Positions 35,325-44,436 of a stretch of DNA of 44,463 nt are shown here, piece by piece. Made by a program: the position numbers and the translations under genes. The stretch comes from Hyphococcus sp. (GTDB taxonomy: Bacteria; Pseudomonadota; Alphaproteobacteria; Caulobacterales; Parvularculaceae), in NCBI GenBank assembly GCA_021776315.1, contig JAJFGD010000191.1, positions 1 through 44,463 of the forward strand, written 5' to 3'. The notes under the pieces were generated by a model. That model had not been told where the DNA came from, searched no databases, and worked only from the letters and a program-made list of their open reading frames with translations. Numbering within the stretch: the stretch's first letter is position 1; each line of letters opens with the position of its first letter.

Positions 35325-36017
35325 CTAACAAACCGTGACTTGCCCACTAATGGTGCGCTCAATTACCCGCGCGCTCAGCGCGGCACCAGCTTTCGACGCA
35401 TGACTGCCATCTGCCGCATAGAGACGATTGATATTTTCCGCTTGCAACCAACAGGTTCCGACAGTTGCTACCATTGCCCCATGCCGAGCCGCACCGCGTT
35501 TATAGGTCTGCTGCAACATGTTGAGCATTTCTTTTTGTGATCTTGGGGGCTTGAAGCCCTGTGCCGGCGACGCATCATATACCTCATGGCCATCGCGACG
35601 AGGCCAGGTCTCAAACAAAATAAGCGCTGCCTTTTCTTCACGAGCACGGGTACGGAACCAAAGTAACGCCTGATCAAACTCAATGCGCTCACGCTGAAAG
35701 AATGCAGCCATGCTTCGGTCTTGTAGGACAATCACGTCCCAATCCCGATCTTCGAGCTTCTGCATTAATCGCGGATCATCGACGTAATCGATAAGGTTGG
35801 CACCGCCATCAGCAATCATAGCCGTCTGATATTTTATCCGAATGCCGTCCTTTATTCGGTTTACTTGCGCGACCTGATTGGGAACATCGTGCTGAAACGT
35901 GTAAGAATTCCCGATAAAGAGAATATGAACGTCCTGATGACGCGCGTCTGGGCCTTCACATGACGCCAAGGCGAAAAGAGCGACAATGATTCCAGCGATC
36001 GGAGCATTACGGAGCAT
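35325..36017 (-). CDS. SGNH/GDSL-like hydrolase, lipoprotein
   Basis: Exported protein of 230 residues with lipobox LASC (Cys20). The block I motif ILFIGNSYTF (GNSxT in place of GDS) has the nucleophile Ser, and YAADGSHASKAG holds the block V Asp-x-x-His. VIVLQDRS and ALILFETWPRRD fit intermediate blocks of the fold. Substrate unknown; family members deacylate lipids or sugars. Confidence 0.75.
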   Translation of the reverse strand: MLRNAPIAGIIVALFALASCEGPDARHQDVHILFIGNSYTFQHDVPNQVAQVNRIKDGIRIKYQTAMIADGGANLIDYVDDPRLMQKLEDRDWDVIVLQDRSMAAFFQRERIEFDQALLWFRTRAREEKAALILFETWPRRDGHEVYDASPAQGFKPPRSQKEMLNMLQQTYKRGAARHGAMVATVGTCWLQAENINRLYAADGSHASKAGAALSARVIERTISGQVTVC

Positions 36018-36096
36018 TGCCCTAATATATAGCGACAGCCTTTCCGATGCATTAAAGAGGCCGATGGCTTAACCACGCAATTAGGACGCTTTTATA

Positions 36097-36960
36097 CTAT
36101 TCGCTGTCTTTTTCTAAACCGTCGAAATCCCAGACTTTTTCATCGGCTAGATGGCTGAGCCGAACATTTTGTATTGCACGAAACATCACGTCCCGGCGGC
36201 CTGGGCGGCGCTCTTCCCACTCATTCAGCATTTGCTTCATGGCTGCGCGCTGCAGCCCTTCTTGCGTACCGCAAAGATTACACGGAATGATCGGGAATTT
36301 CAGGGCTTCTGCAAATTTCGCGATATCGGCTTCGGCACAAAATATCAGTGGGCGTAAGACCAAAACATCACCCTCATCATTAAGCAGCTTTGGCGGCATC
36401 GCGGCCAGTCGCCCACCATGAAAAAGATTGAGCATAAATGTTTCAAGCGAGTCATCACGGTGGTGCCCAAGCACGATTGCATCGCACCCTTCTTCCCGAG
36501 CCACCCGATAAAGAATGCCACGACGCAGTCGGGAACAAAGAGCACAATAGGTTTGGTTTTCAGGAACCTTTTCAGTGACAATTGAATAGGTGTCTTCAGT
36601 GATGATGCGATGTTGCACCCCAAGTTTTTCGAGATATTCAGGCAGCACATATTTTGGGAAACCGGGCTGACCCTGATCGAGATTGCAAGCGATAATCTCT
36701 GCCTTCAGTGCCCCTTGCCATTTCAGGTCGAGCAATGCCGCTAACAAAGTGTAACTGTCCTTGCCGCCGGACAAACACACCAACCACTTCTGCGGTTGCC
36801 CATTGGCTTTTGGTGCGTCCATGGAAAACCGACCAACCGCCTCTTGAGTTTGCCTGAGAATGCGTTTGCGCAGTTTTTTGAAAGAAACAGAGGACGGCAC
36901 ATCAGCATAGACGGCCGAAGGTCCGCCGCGCTCGGTTTCAAAGTTTTCGGCGTCCGGCAT
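36097..36960 (-). CDS. ttcA: tRNA 2-thiocytidine synthetase TtcA
   Basis: ATP-dependent tRNA thiolase of 287 residues that makes 2-thiocytidine at position 32. The PP-loop is [12 protein letters not shown]. The Fe-S cysteines are in [11 protein letters not shown] and PCNLCGTQ. The start ATG 36960 (MPDAENF) has GGGA about 11 bases upstream; the 37017 extension adds a hydrophobic leader absent from the family. Confidence 0.93.
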   Translation of the reverse strand: MPDAENFETERGGPSAVYADVPSSVSFKKLRKRILRQTQEAVGRFSMDAPKANGQPQKWLVCLSGGKDSYTLLAALLDLKWQGALKAEIIACNLDQGQPGFPKYVLPEYLEKLGVQHRIITEDTYSIVTEKVPENQTYCALCSRLRRGILYRVAREEGCDAIVLGHHRDDSLETFMLNLFHGGRLAAMPPKLLNDEGDVLVLRPLIFCAEADIAKFAEALKFPIIPCNLCGTQEGLQRAAMKQMLNEWEERRPGRRDVMFRAIQNVRLSHLADEKVWDFDGLEKDSE

Positions 36961-37182
36961 TGTTTTTCTATCCCTGTCCCTGGCGGCCACCAATAATCTC
37001 AATATGCAGACAACCAACGCTCATTGGCGCTGTCTGTAACAGATAATGCGGCCGAAACCAGCCGATCAAGGTCATCTAAAACGCGATTATAGGACGGGTC
37101 AGAAAAATAGGCCGCGGCGCGGAAAATACGCCCCGCGCACACGACCCGTTTTCGGCGGATTACGGGGGGAGAGAGGGAACAT

Positions 37183-37214
37183 CCGCACGATTGTTTCATG
37201 GATACTACGTGCGG
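37183..37214. repeat. Inverted repeat past the CE15-like gene
   Basis: CCGCACG and CGTGCGG flank an 18-base loop just after the esterase stop on the minus strand. No T-run follows, so a terminator is unproven. The rest of the 268-base gap up to ttcA holds a possible short coding tail discussed under findings. Confidence 0.3.
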
Positions 37215-37228
37215 TGATTTAATTTGGA

Positions 37229-38515
37229 TCACTCGCCCACAGAATTTTGTTCCGGGGCAAAATGAGCATCCAAAAATTCTAAAAAGGCTGGCCAATCTTC
37301 CCTCACCGTGCCGTGAGTGCCTGGGCGGATCCAAAAAGCGATATCCGCCTCTGGACGCCAATCATTGAGACGCTTTTGATCGAGACCTTTGTGACCGTAA
37401 AGCTCGTAAACTGCATCGGCGGCTTCTGCTGCGCGATAAGCCCCATTTGGGTCGGACCAAACGTCACGACGGGCATTGCCCAAAAGCATGGGACGCGGCG
37501 CAACCAATGCCAGCAAATGATGTTGATCAATTGGCATCTCTTCTTCACGTCCTGCATAGGCCGCATAGGTATGAGAAAACCAATGAGGGTATTGGTCCGT
37601 GATCTGATTGACAGACTCACCACGCTTCTGTCGGTTTAAAGAGGCACCGCCCGTGCCCGATTGATGTGCGATAACACCATCGACGCGATCATCAAACGCC
37701 GCAACGATCAATGCCGATTTGCCATAACGGGAATGACCATAGGAAATAATGCCGTCCTGATCGACACGGTTGTCCATGGCTAACACATCCACGATCCTGG
37801 AATAAGCCCAACCCCAAGCCCCAATTGCACCCCAACGCGTCGTATCATCTGTGTGGCCTGCGGACATTTCTCGCAAAGACGCCAAGCCAGCTTCACGCGC
37901 ATCTGGAATAAACTCACCAGGAAAGATCGCCGCAAAACCGAACCCATGAGATAAAATCTCTTTCATTGGCGGGGTCGCATTATAGCGTCCAAAAATATAG
38001 CCAAAGATCGGCGAGGCAAAACCCTCGACACACGATCCCGCGCCTTCTGGTCGATAAATATCGGGATGGCGTATCGTGTCCCAGCGCGGGCAAAACGAGG
38101 CCATCATGATCACTGGTGACGGTGTTGTCGCTTGTTTCGGTAAAACGATGTTAATGCGAAATTCAGGCGTCTGGGCGCTGGTACCATTAAAGGTCGCTGT
38201 TGCCTGAACGGTCACCTCTTCAATGATGCCCAACCCATCAAAGGCATTTTCGTCGATAGTTTTTCGCTCAACGATTGTCAGGTCCGACTGGTCCGGCATA
38301 ACTCCATAGACATGCGCTTCTAGAGCGTCACGAATTTCATGTTTGCGTTGATCATTCCAATCTTCAGGCTGCGCAGTCTCTGGCAACAATGAGGGTTCTG
38401 CGACCGGGCCATCGGGATTAAGGTTGGTCCAGGCAAGGGTCATCTGAACGCAACCCGCCATAGCCAGGAGCGGCAAAATTGCCAATAGCTTCATCTGTTT
38501 TGGAAATTGCCGTCG
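37229..38515 (-). CDS. CE15-like alpha/beta hydrolase (glucuronoyl esterase family), lipoprotein
   Basis: Exported protein of about 428 residues from ATG 38515; 38533 and 38494 are alternative starts. The lipobox MAGC comes after a hydrophobic segment. The CE15 nucleophile motif is GHSRYGKSAL, with FDDRVDGVIAHQSGTGGASLNR and APRPMLL following as in the family. The catalytic His is probably in PGTHGT. CE15 enzymes cut ester links between lignin and glucuronoxylan; marine members have other uronate esters. No polysaccharide gene cluster surrounds it. Confidence 0.85.
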   Translation of the reverse strand, partial: RRQFPKQMKLLAILPLLAMAGCVQMTLAWTNLNPDGPVAEPSLLPETAQPEDWNDQRKHEIRDALEAHVYGVMPDQSDLTIVERKTIDENAFDGLGIIEEVTVQATATFNGTSAQTPEFRINIVLPKQATTPSPVIMMASFCPRWDTIRHPDIYRPEGAGSCVEGFASPIFGYIFGRYNATPPMKEILSHGFGFAAIFPGEFIPDAREAGLASLREMSAGHTDDTTRWGAIGAWGWAYSRIVDVLAMDNRVDQDGIISYGHSRYGKSALIVAAFDDRVDGVIAHQSGTGGASLNRQKRGESVNQITDQYPHWFSHTYAAYAGREEEMPIDQHHLLALVAPRPMLLGNARRDVWSDPNGAYRAAEAADAVYELYGHKGLDQKRLNDWRPEADIAFWIRPGTHGTVREDWPAFLEFLDAHFAPEQNSVGE

Positions 38516-38652
38516 CATCTGTCCCACCCACATTATTGGTAGATAGTCTTGTCTCGCACAGATGCAACGTGCAATTCAAAAATCGGTAAAATGCTCAAAT
38601 TTGCGCCCAGCCGTCGCCAGCGCCGACCCGATTCACTGTTAAACGCCAGTTA

Positions 38653-39186
38653 TCACTGATCTTCTTTGGGTTGAAGTTTAAACACATTGTGATTGAACTG
38701 ACGCCATCCCTCGCCCGTTTTGATCCAATCCGTCACTTCCATTTCATCATATCTGATAAGTTCATATCGTGTCCGGCCCTGTTTTTTGCCGGCCACGCCC
38801 CAATCAGAAATCAACGCATCTCCCTCCCAATCGGCCGTAATTGGATGAAGGTCGCCGGAATTATCAGCCCAAAAGGCACGCAATTTATAAGCTCCTTTGA
38901 ATTGGTAGTATGCTACTCCTTCAAATATAGCAGTCGTTTCTTCACCAGTTTTAGGATCTTCACCGGTGTGCATCTCAATGCGATAATCGAGGCGTGAAAA
39001 TCTACCATCTAGGGCCGGTGACCATCTCATTGTGCTTTGAGCAGGTACGCCAAAGGCGGGACCTGACGAAATCCATTCTCCTTCAAAAGGATTCAATTTT
39101 TTGGGTAATTTTTGAGCCTGAACAGGTAAATTTGAATTTATAATAAGAAGCAAACTAAACAGCGATAAGACTAGCAAGCGATTCAT
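38653..39186 (-). CDS. Secreted lipocalin-like protein of unknown function
   Basis: Protein of 177 residues with a signal peptide to about residue 24 (ending PVQA). The remainder is beta-rich: GEWISSGPAFGVPAQSTMRW, GRFSRLDYRIEM, FEGVAYYQFKG, DALISDWGVAG and GRTRYELIRYDEMEVTDW. This spacing suggests a ten-stranded calycin barrel of the DUF1579-like sort, binding a small hydrophobic molecule. I do not know a named function. The leader on the right is AT-rich. Confidence 0.7.
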   Translation of the reverse strand: MNRLLVLSLFSLLLIINSNLPVQAQKLPKKLNPFEGEWISSGPAFGVPAQSTMRWSPALDGRFSRLDYRIEMHTGEDPKTGEETTAIFEGVAYYQFKGAYKLRAFWADNSGDLHPITADWEGDALISDWGVAGKKQGRTRYELIRYDEMEVTDWIKTGEGWRQFNHNVFKLQPKEDQ

Positions 39187-39237
39187 AAAACTATCTCCGT
39201 TATAATAATGGCTTTTATAATCGACGCTCGAAATGTA

Positions 39238-39255
39238 CTCATTTCGACAAATGAG
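39238..39255 (-). repeat. Hairpin after trmB
   Basis: CTCATTT and AAATGAG form a perfect 7-bp stem with a 4-base loop just past the trmB stop. A short T-run is not seen, so it is only a candidate 3' structure. Confidence 0.3.
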
Positions 39256-39271
39256 CGCGCCTAAACAGGCA

Positions 39272-39961
39272 TCATATGCGGATAAAGCTCAGATAGGTAG
39301 GGATACGTCCTTCGCGATATGCTTTCGCCTCATAACGGGTTTGAGGCCAATCGTCAGGGCAAACTTTCCAGTCATCCGCACATTCAGCTGTCCATTCAAA
39401 GCCGACCGCACTCTGGCTATGCATTAAGGTCCAGCGAATATAGTCCGGAATATCCGATGCCACGCGCAAAGTCCCGCCTGGCCTGATCAACCGTTCCGCC
39501 TCAGCAAAAAACCATGGCGAAATCATTCGCCGTTTATGATGGCGCGCTTTCGGCCATGGGTCAGGATGCAAAACGAACAGGCGATTCAATGAATGGTCTG
39601 GCAAAGCTTCCATCAAGACACGTGCGTCACCAAAATGGATGCGGATATTTTCTAGCTTTTGCTCGTCAATTTGCGTCACTAATTTTGCAACACCGTTGAT
39701 AAACGGTTCCGCCCCAATCATACCGATATTTGGATTTTGATTGGACTGCCAAGCCAAATGCTCACCGCCGCCAAAACCCACTTCAAGCCAGACTTCTTTT
39801 GACTCAGGAAAGATGTTTTGCAGATCGATCTGGTCCGTCGTCGGGTCAGGCATAGAAATTTTTGGCAAGACCGTTTTCATTAACTCGGCCGAACGCACTC
39901 GCAGCGGCTTATCAATGCGACGCCCATAGGTATTGGGAATATATGTTGGTTTGTCGTTCAT
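39272..39961 (-). CDS. trmB: tRNA (guanine-N7-)-methyltransferase TrmB
   Basis: SAM-dependent methyltransferase of 229 residues that makes m7G46 in tRNA. The SAM motif is EVGFGGGEHLAWQ. The family motif VLHPDPWPKARHHKRRMI is intact. Order metK-trmB is the usual one in alphaproteobacteria, although a strong terminator lies between them, so trmB may need its own promoter or read-through. Confidence 0.96.
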   Translation of the reverse strand: MNDKPTYIPNTYGRRIDKPLRVRSAELMKTVLPKISMPDPTTDQIDLQNIFPESKEVWLEVGFGGGEHLAWQSNQNPNIGMIGAEPFINGVAKLVTQIDEQKLENIRIHFGDARVLMEALPDHSLNRLFVLHPDPWPKARHHKRRMISPWFFAEAERLIRPGGTLRVASDIPDYIRWTLMHSQSAVGFEWTAECADDWKVCPDDWPQTRYEAKAYREGRIPTYLSFIRI

Positions 39962-39978
39962 GACCGCCTAATCCAATG

Positions 39979-40010
39979 AAAAACAGCGCACCCAAAAATT
40001 GGATACGCTG
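39979..40010 (-). terminator. Strong terminator between metK and trmB
   Basis: On the minus strand CAGCGTATCCAA and TTGGGTGCGCTG form a 12-bp stem (two G-U pairs) with a TTT loop, followed by TTTTTC. It lies about 45 bases past the metK stop. Confidence 0.85.
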
Positions 40011-40053
40011 CATTCTATTCCTTTTGAACATCGTTTGGGTCGATGTACCGCCC

Positions 40054-41274
40054 TTAAAACGATGCCTTCAACGCATCTACAAGGTCTGTCTTTTCCCAAG
40101 AGAAACCGCCATCCGCATCGGGTTCGCGACCAAAATGGCCATAAGCAGCAGTCCGCGCATAAATTGGCTTGTTTAGATCAAGTGCGCGACGGATACCTGA
40201 CGGCGAAAGGTCCATCACTTCTGCAAGCGCTTTTTCAAGCGCTGCCTCATCGACCTTGCCCGTTCCGTGAAGGTCGACATAAACAGATAATGGCTGTGCC
40301 ACGCCGATGGCATAGGAAAGCTGAATTGTGCAACGATCTGCAAAACCTGCGGCCACAACATTCTTCGCAAGGTAACGGGACGCATAAGCCGCCGAGCGGT
40401 CAACCTTGGTTGTGTCTTTGCCGGAAAACGCACCGCCACCATGAGGTGCCGCACCACCATAAGTATCCACAACAATTTTACGTCCTGTCAGACCCGCATC
40501 ACCGTCCGGTCCACCAATAACGAATTTGCCTGTCGGATTTACATGCCATGCGCAATCATCAGCGATTTTGAGATCACCAACGGAACGTCGGATGTACGGT
40601 TCAACAACGCTGCGCACTTTGTTTGAATCCCAGCTGTCATCCAAATGCTGCGTAGAAAGAACAATCGATGTAATCTCAACTGGCTTGTCGTTTTCATAAC
40701 GAACAGTCACTTGGCTTTTCGCATCTGGACCAAGTTTACCAACGTCGCCCTCACCCGCGTGACGAGCCGCGGCAAGGTCTTCCAAAATTTTGTGGCTGTA
40801 GTAGATCGGTGCCGGCATTAGTGCCGGTGTTTCTGTGCAAGCATATCCGAACATAATGCCCTGATCACCAGCACCTTCGGAATTCGCATCAGACGCTGCA
40901 TCAACACCTTGTGCGATATCCGCAGACTGTCCGTGGAGCAAAACGTCAATCTGTGCATTTTGCCAATGAAAGCCGTCTTGCTCGTAACCGATTGATTTAA
41001 TCGCATCGCGTGCCGCTGCGACAAAAGCTTCTTGCTTTACACCGCCATCACCGTTCATCAAACTTTCAGGCGCACGAACCTCACCAGCGATGACTACTTT
41101 ATTGGTCGTCGTCAGCGTTTCACACGCAACCCGCACGTCCCAGGCATTCATCCCAGCCGTTTCAGCTTCGCGGTAAATAAGATCAACAATTTCATCGGAA
41201 ATACGGTCACAAACCTTGTCAGGGTGACCTTCGGAAACGCTCTCGCTCGTGAACAGGTAGGAATGACGCGCCAT
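40054..41274 (-). CDS. metK: S-adenosylmethionine synthetase
   Basis: Enzyme of 406 residues that forms SAM from methionine and ATP. The first ATP motif is [14 protein letters not shown], the second is [12 protein letters not shown] and the third is [28 protein letters not shown] belongs to the methionine pocket. The length is slightly above E. coli MetK because of a longer middle part. SAM produced here feeds trmB downstream and ubiE. The leader is discussed separately. Confidence 0.98.
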   Translation of the reverse strand: MARHSYLFTSESVSEGHPDKVCDRISDEIVDLIYREAETAGMNAWDVRVACETLTTTNKVVIAGEVRAPESLMNGDGGVKQEAFVAAARDAIKSIGYEQDGFHWQNAQIDVLLHGQSADIAQGVDAASDANSEGAGDQGIMFGYACTETPALMPAPIYYSHKILEDLAAARHAGEGDVGKLGPDAKSQVTVRYENDKPVEITSIVLSTQHLDDSWDSNKVRSVVEPYIRRSVGDLKIADDCAWHVNPTGKFVIGGPDGDAGLTGRKIVVDTYGGAAPHGGGAFSGKDTTKVDRSAAYASRYLAKNVVAAGFADRCTIQLSYAIGVAQPLSVYVDLHGTGKVDEAALEKALAEVMDLSPSGIRRALDLNKPIYARTAAYGHFGREPDADGGFSWEKTDLVDALKASF

Positions 41275-41290
41275 GGAAATCGGCCTCTTT

Positions 41291-41312
41291 CATATAAGGA
41301 AAACTTTATATG
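41291..41312 (-). promoter_or_regulatory. Dyad in the metK leader
   Basis: CATATAA and TTATATG form a perfect 7-bp stem with an 8-base loop, 17-38 bases before the metK ATG. A GGTCG/CGACC pair farther upstream could add a second stem. A SAM-sensing RNA is possible since metK often has one in alphaproteobacteria, but I could not match a known core. Confidence 0.35.
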
Positions 41313-41370
41313 GTCGGGGCATATAGCGAAAGCACACGACCCTGTCCAATCGAAACAGACAATCCAGGCG

Positions 41371-41814
41371 CTATTTTCCCATATCTGTTTCTGCGATGGA
41401 TTTTACGAGATCAAGAACCCGCTTTTTAACCTGTGGATCTTTGATTTCTGCAAAATACCGGCACAAATGCACTCCATCCGGGGAATTTACGAGTTCCATG
41501 AATGCCTCGGCGACGTCGGGTTCAGCAAATCCATTGGCGGAATCGGCATCACCATAACCGTCATAAAAATACTGGATAGGCACTTCGAGTAGGTCCGAAA
41601 GCTCAAATAACCGGCTCGCGCCAATACGATTGACGCCCTTTTCGTATTTTTGAACTTGCTGAAACGTCAAACCAAGCGATTTGCCCAGAGAATCTTGGCT
41701 CATACCAAGAATCATGCGGCGCAATTTCACCCTTGACCCCACATGTGTATCCACAGGATGGGGGCCATCGCGTTTCGGGCGCGCATTATTGGATGTCTGG
41801 TTTGGCTTAGCCAT
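41371..41814 (-). CDS. XRE-family HTH regulator
   Basis: DNA-binding protein of 147 residues with one Cro/CI helix-turn-helix: VGSRVKLRRMILGMSQDSLGKSLGLTFQQVQKYEKGVNRI. A C-terminal helical tail follows. This regulator sits between lnt and metK in many alphaproteobacteria, so it is a conserved neighbour. ATG 41814 is preferred over 41847. The target is not known; metK control is possible by position. The dyad ahead of metK is a possible binding site. Confidence 0.9.
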   Translation of the reverse strand: MAKPNQTSNNARPKRDGPHPVDTHVGSRVKLRRMILGMSQDSLGKSLGLTFQQVQKYEKGVNRIGASRLFELSDLLEVPIQYFYDGYGDADSANGFAEPDVAEAFMELVNSPDGVHLCRYFAEIKDPQVKKRVLDLVKSIAETDMGK

Positions 41815-41932
41815 GGATCTAAAATTCCCGAGAATGCTGCTTGGCAACCACTATAAACACCTATTCGACCAACTTTATATGGGAAGCATCAGTGTCGCGT
41901 AAAGACATATGAAATACCAGCCCGTTCTACGA

Positions 41933-43537
41933 CTAACGACGCAAGCCAACACTTAGGCCAACTGCTAACATTAAGGCAAAAATGCCATCGCCAAATCGAT
42001 CATAGACCGGGCGTGCTAATGCTGGTGGCAGCGCTATGTCAATTCGCCCTTCCTCATAAAGGTCAACCCGATCAAGAATACGGCCCTTTCCATCAATAAC
42101 CGCCGAAATACCTGTATTGGCGGATCGCGCCATGGGCAAGCCGGTCTCAATCGATCGCAATCGGGCCTGATCAAGATGCTGGCGAGGTCCTGAAGTATCC
42201 CCGAACCATGCATCATTGGTGACCGTTAATAACCATTCTGGCCGCTCGCCTTTTGGGTACATGCGCCCCGGGAAGATGACTTCGTAACAAATCAATGGTG
42301 AAAACGATGTTCCGCCTACGTTCAAATTAATTGGGCCTGAACCAGCGGTAAACCCAGCATCACCATAAGGTGCCAACTGCGCCAAGCCGATGGCATCCAA
42401 AAGACTGTAAAATGGTAGATATTCACCAAAGGGGACAAGGTGATGTTTGTCGTAAAACGCTGTCGGTTGGCGACCATTTGATGTTTCCGGCACGATCGCA
42501 ATGGAATTAAAATAACGATCACGACCATCACTATCGACTTCGCGACGCACAGCCCCCGCAATCAATACGGCATTTTCAGGCAGATCCGCCGACAAAATCG
42601 ATAGGGCCGTTTGCGCTTCATCTAATAAAGGCGCGCCGTTTTCTGGCCAGAGAATGTACAGCCGTGTATCGCCCGGAACACTTCCCTTGGACAGTTCAAG
42701 CTGGCGATTAAAATTGCGACCCCACATGTTCGGGTCAATTTTTTCGCGCTGAGGAATATTCGGCTGGACGATGCGTAACATATTTTGCGCATCGGTCACG
42801 GGTTCCGGCAACCCCAGGCGAATAGCACCAATCGCAAGCAACAATGCGCTCGCCCCAAGCGTCGCCATAAGACCAATATGACTGCGCCCTTTTGTATGGG
42901 CCCCACCAAGGCTCGCGGCAGGTGCCACACTGATAAGCACCGTCACAAAACTTAGGCCGTATACGCCATACCATGCCGCAGTTTGCGCGGAAATGGCTGC
43001 CCCCGCCAACGCCTGGCCCGTCAAATTCCACGGCAACCCAGTTAAAATGTGCCCGCGCAAATACTCGAATATCGCCCACGCAACTGAGAAAACAACGACA
43101 CGTCGCCAATTGGTCGACCATCGTTGCGCCGCTAATAAGGTCGCACCACCTGCAAAAAATGCCAAAAATGCTGGCATTCCCATCATGGCGAAAGGGGCCA
43201 TCCACGCGAACTCGTCGGCTTGCACAAAGAATGAAAATGACATCCAGTAAAGGCCAACAAGAAAATAACCAAAACCAAAGAACCAACCGACCCCAAATAC
43301 CGAGCGGTTTGGCCGCACCGTCTCTTTTGCGCCATCAATCAACAAGATAAGGACGCTAAACCCAATCGGTAACAATGGCAGAGCATAAACGGGCGCCAAC
43401 GCCAACGCCGCACAAGCACCGGCAAGCGCGGCAACGCCAGCCCGTCGCCAACCCTTCAGCGCCATGATCACCGTCGAGATGCGGATGATCCAATTTCCGA
43501 TATTCGCGCGAGCGGCTGCGCTTTTGCTCGCACCCAC
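41933..43537 (-). CDS. lnt: Apolipoprotein N-acyltransferase
   Basis: Inner-membrane enzyme of 534 residues that adds the third acyl chain to lipoproteins. About seven membrane helices occupy the first 230 residues; a nitrilase domain follows with catalytic Glu in LWPENGAPLL, Lys in FYDKHHLVPFGEYLP and Cys in PLICYEVIFP. The GTG start 43537 lies 2 bases past the corC stop; ATG 43465 (MALKGWRRA) is a reasonable alternative, giving 510 residues. The many lipoproteins in this window are its potential substrates. Confidence 0.95.
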   Translation of the reverse strand: MGASKSAAARANIGNWIIRISTVIMALKGWRRAGVAALAGACAALALAPVYALPLLPIGFSVLILLIDGAKETVRPNRSVFGVGWFFGFGYFLVGLYWMSFSFFVQADEFAWMAPFAMMGMPAFLAFFAGGATLLAAQRWSTNWRRVVVFSVAWAIFEYLRGHILTGLPWNLTGQALAGAAISAQTAAWYGVYGLSFVTVLISVAPAASLGGAHTKGRSHIGLMATLGASALLLAIGAIRLGLPEPVTDAQNMLRIVQPNIPQREKIDPNMWGRNFNRQLELSKGSVPGDTRLYILWPENGAPLLDEAQTALSILSADLPENAVLIAGAVRREVDSDGRDRYFNSIAIVPETSNGRQPTAFYDKHHLVPFGEYLPFYSLLDAIGLAQLAPYGDAGFTAGSGPINLNVGGTSFSPLICYEVIFPGRMYPKGERPEWLLTVTNDAWFGDTSGPRQHLDQARLRSIETGLPMARSANTGISAVIDGKGRILDRVDLYEEGRIDIALPPALARPVYDRFGDGIFALMLAVGLSVGLRR

Positions 43538-43539
43538 CG

Positions 43540-44436
43540 CTATTCCGCCGCTTCGTTTGGTTTTTGTGCCGACGCTCTTATGCGAATTTTTCGGACTTTG
43601 CGGGCATCTGCTTCGACGACTTCAAAATCCATACCATCCGGACCCGGAAGAACTTCACCACGCTGTGGTACACGTCCCGCCAGAGATACGACAAACCCAC
43701 CAATGGTATCAACTTCGTCATCATCAGCTTCGACGCGCAACCCTGTTTGTTCTTCAACAGCGGACAATTCCACGCGGGCATCAGCTTCCCAACCACCCCC
43801 GGAAAGCAAAGAAACAGCGGGCGTTTCTTCTTCATCATGCTCGTCATTGATCTCACCAACGATCTCTTCAACGAGGTCTTCGATCGTGACCAACCCGTCG
43901 GTGCCACCATATTCGTCAATAACCAAAGCCATATGGATGCGCGACGCTTGCATGCGCAACAACAAATCGGTCACCAGCATTGACGGCGGGACATAGAGAA
44001 TTTCCCGGCGAATGTCCTTGATGACCAAAGATTGGTCAAGACGCGGCATAAGACTATTGGCAATCAAGCCGATCACATCTTTGATATGCACCATGCCAAT
44101 CGGGTCATCGAGATCGCCACGATAAATCGGCATGCGCGAATGACCTGCTTGGGAGAAAATACGGACAAGCTCATCAAGTGGCGTGTTGATATCAACTGCA
44201 AAAATATCAGCGCGCGGAGCCATGACATCCACGACTTTTTTTTCATCAAACGCAACAACGCGTTCAATCATCTCGCGACGGGCAACTGACAAGGTTTGGG
44301 TTGCTTCTTCGTCCCCATTGTCAATCGCGGCAGCGATATCTTCCGCGCCAATATTTTTTCCGAACAGGGCGCGAAACCGCGCCATAATACTGTCGCCGCG
44401 TCCATTTTCCTCGGACGCCTGGCCATCGCCATTCAT
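43540..44436 (-). CDS. CorC/HlyC-type CBS-domain protein
   Basis: Cytoplasmic protein of 298 residues with two CBS domains (about 60-190, including VVDVMAPRADIFAVD and DEYGGTDGLVTIEDLVEEIVGEI) and a C-terminal CorC/HlyC domain. The DUF21 membrane part is absent, as in CorC rather than long paralogues. Usually follows ybeY and precedes lnt, so ybeY should lie just beyond the right end. The start ATG 44436 has AGGAG 8 bases upstream. Confidence 0.9.
   Translation of the reverse strand: MNGDGQASEENGRGDSIMARFRALFGKNIGAEDIAAAIDNGDEEATQTLSVARREMIERVVAFDEKKVVDVMAPRADIFAVDINTPLDELVRIFSQAGHSRMPIYRGDLDDPIGMVHIKDVIGLIANSLMPRLDQSLVIKDIRREILYVPPSMLVTDLLLRMQASRIHMALVIDEYGGTDGLVTIEDLVEEIVGEINDEHDEEETPAVSLLSGGGWEADARVELSAVEEQTGLRVEADDDEVDTIGGFVVSLAGRVPQRGEVLPGPDGMDFEVVEADARKVRKIRIRASAQKPNEAAE

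Noticed and set aside
36961-37017. N-terminal extension of TtcA
   Set aside because: The added hydrophobic residues do not belong to the family; ATG 36960 has a better context.
36999-37361. Whole 120-residue minus ORF upstream of ttcA
   Set aside because: Its front part lies over the CE15-like gene in another frame and looks random; only the last 49 residues deserve notice.
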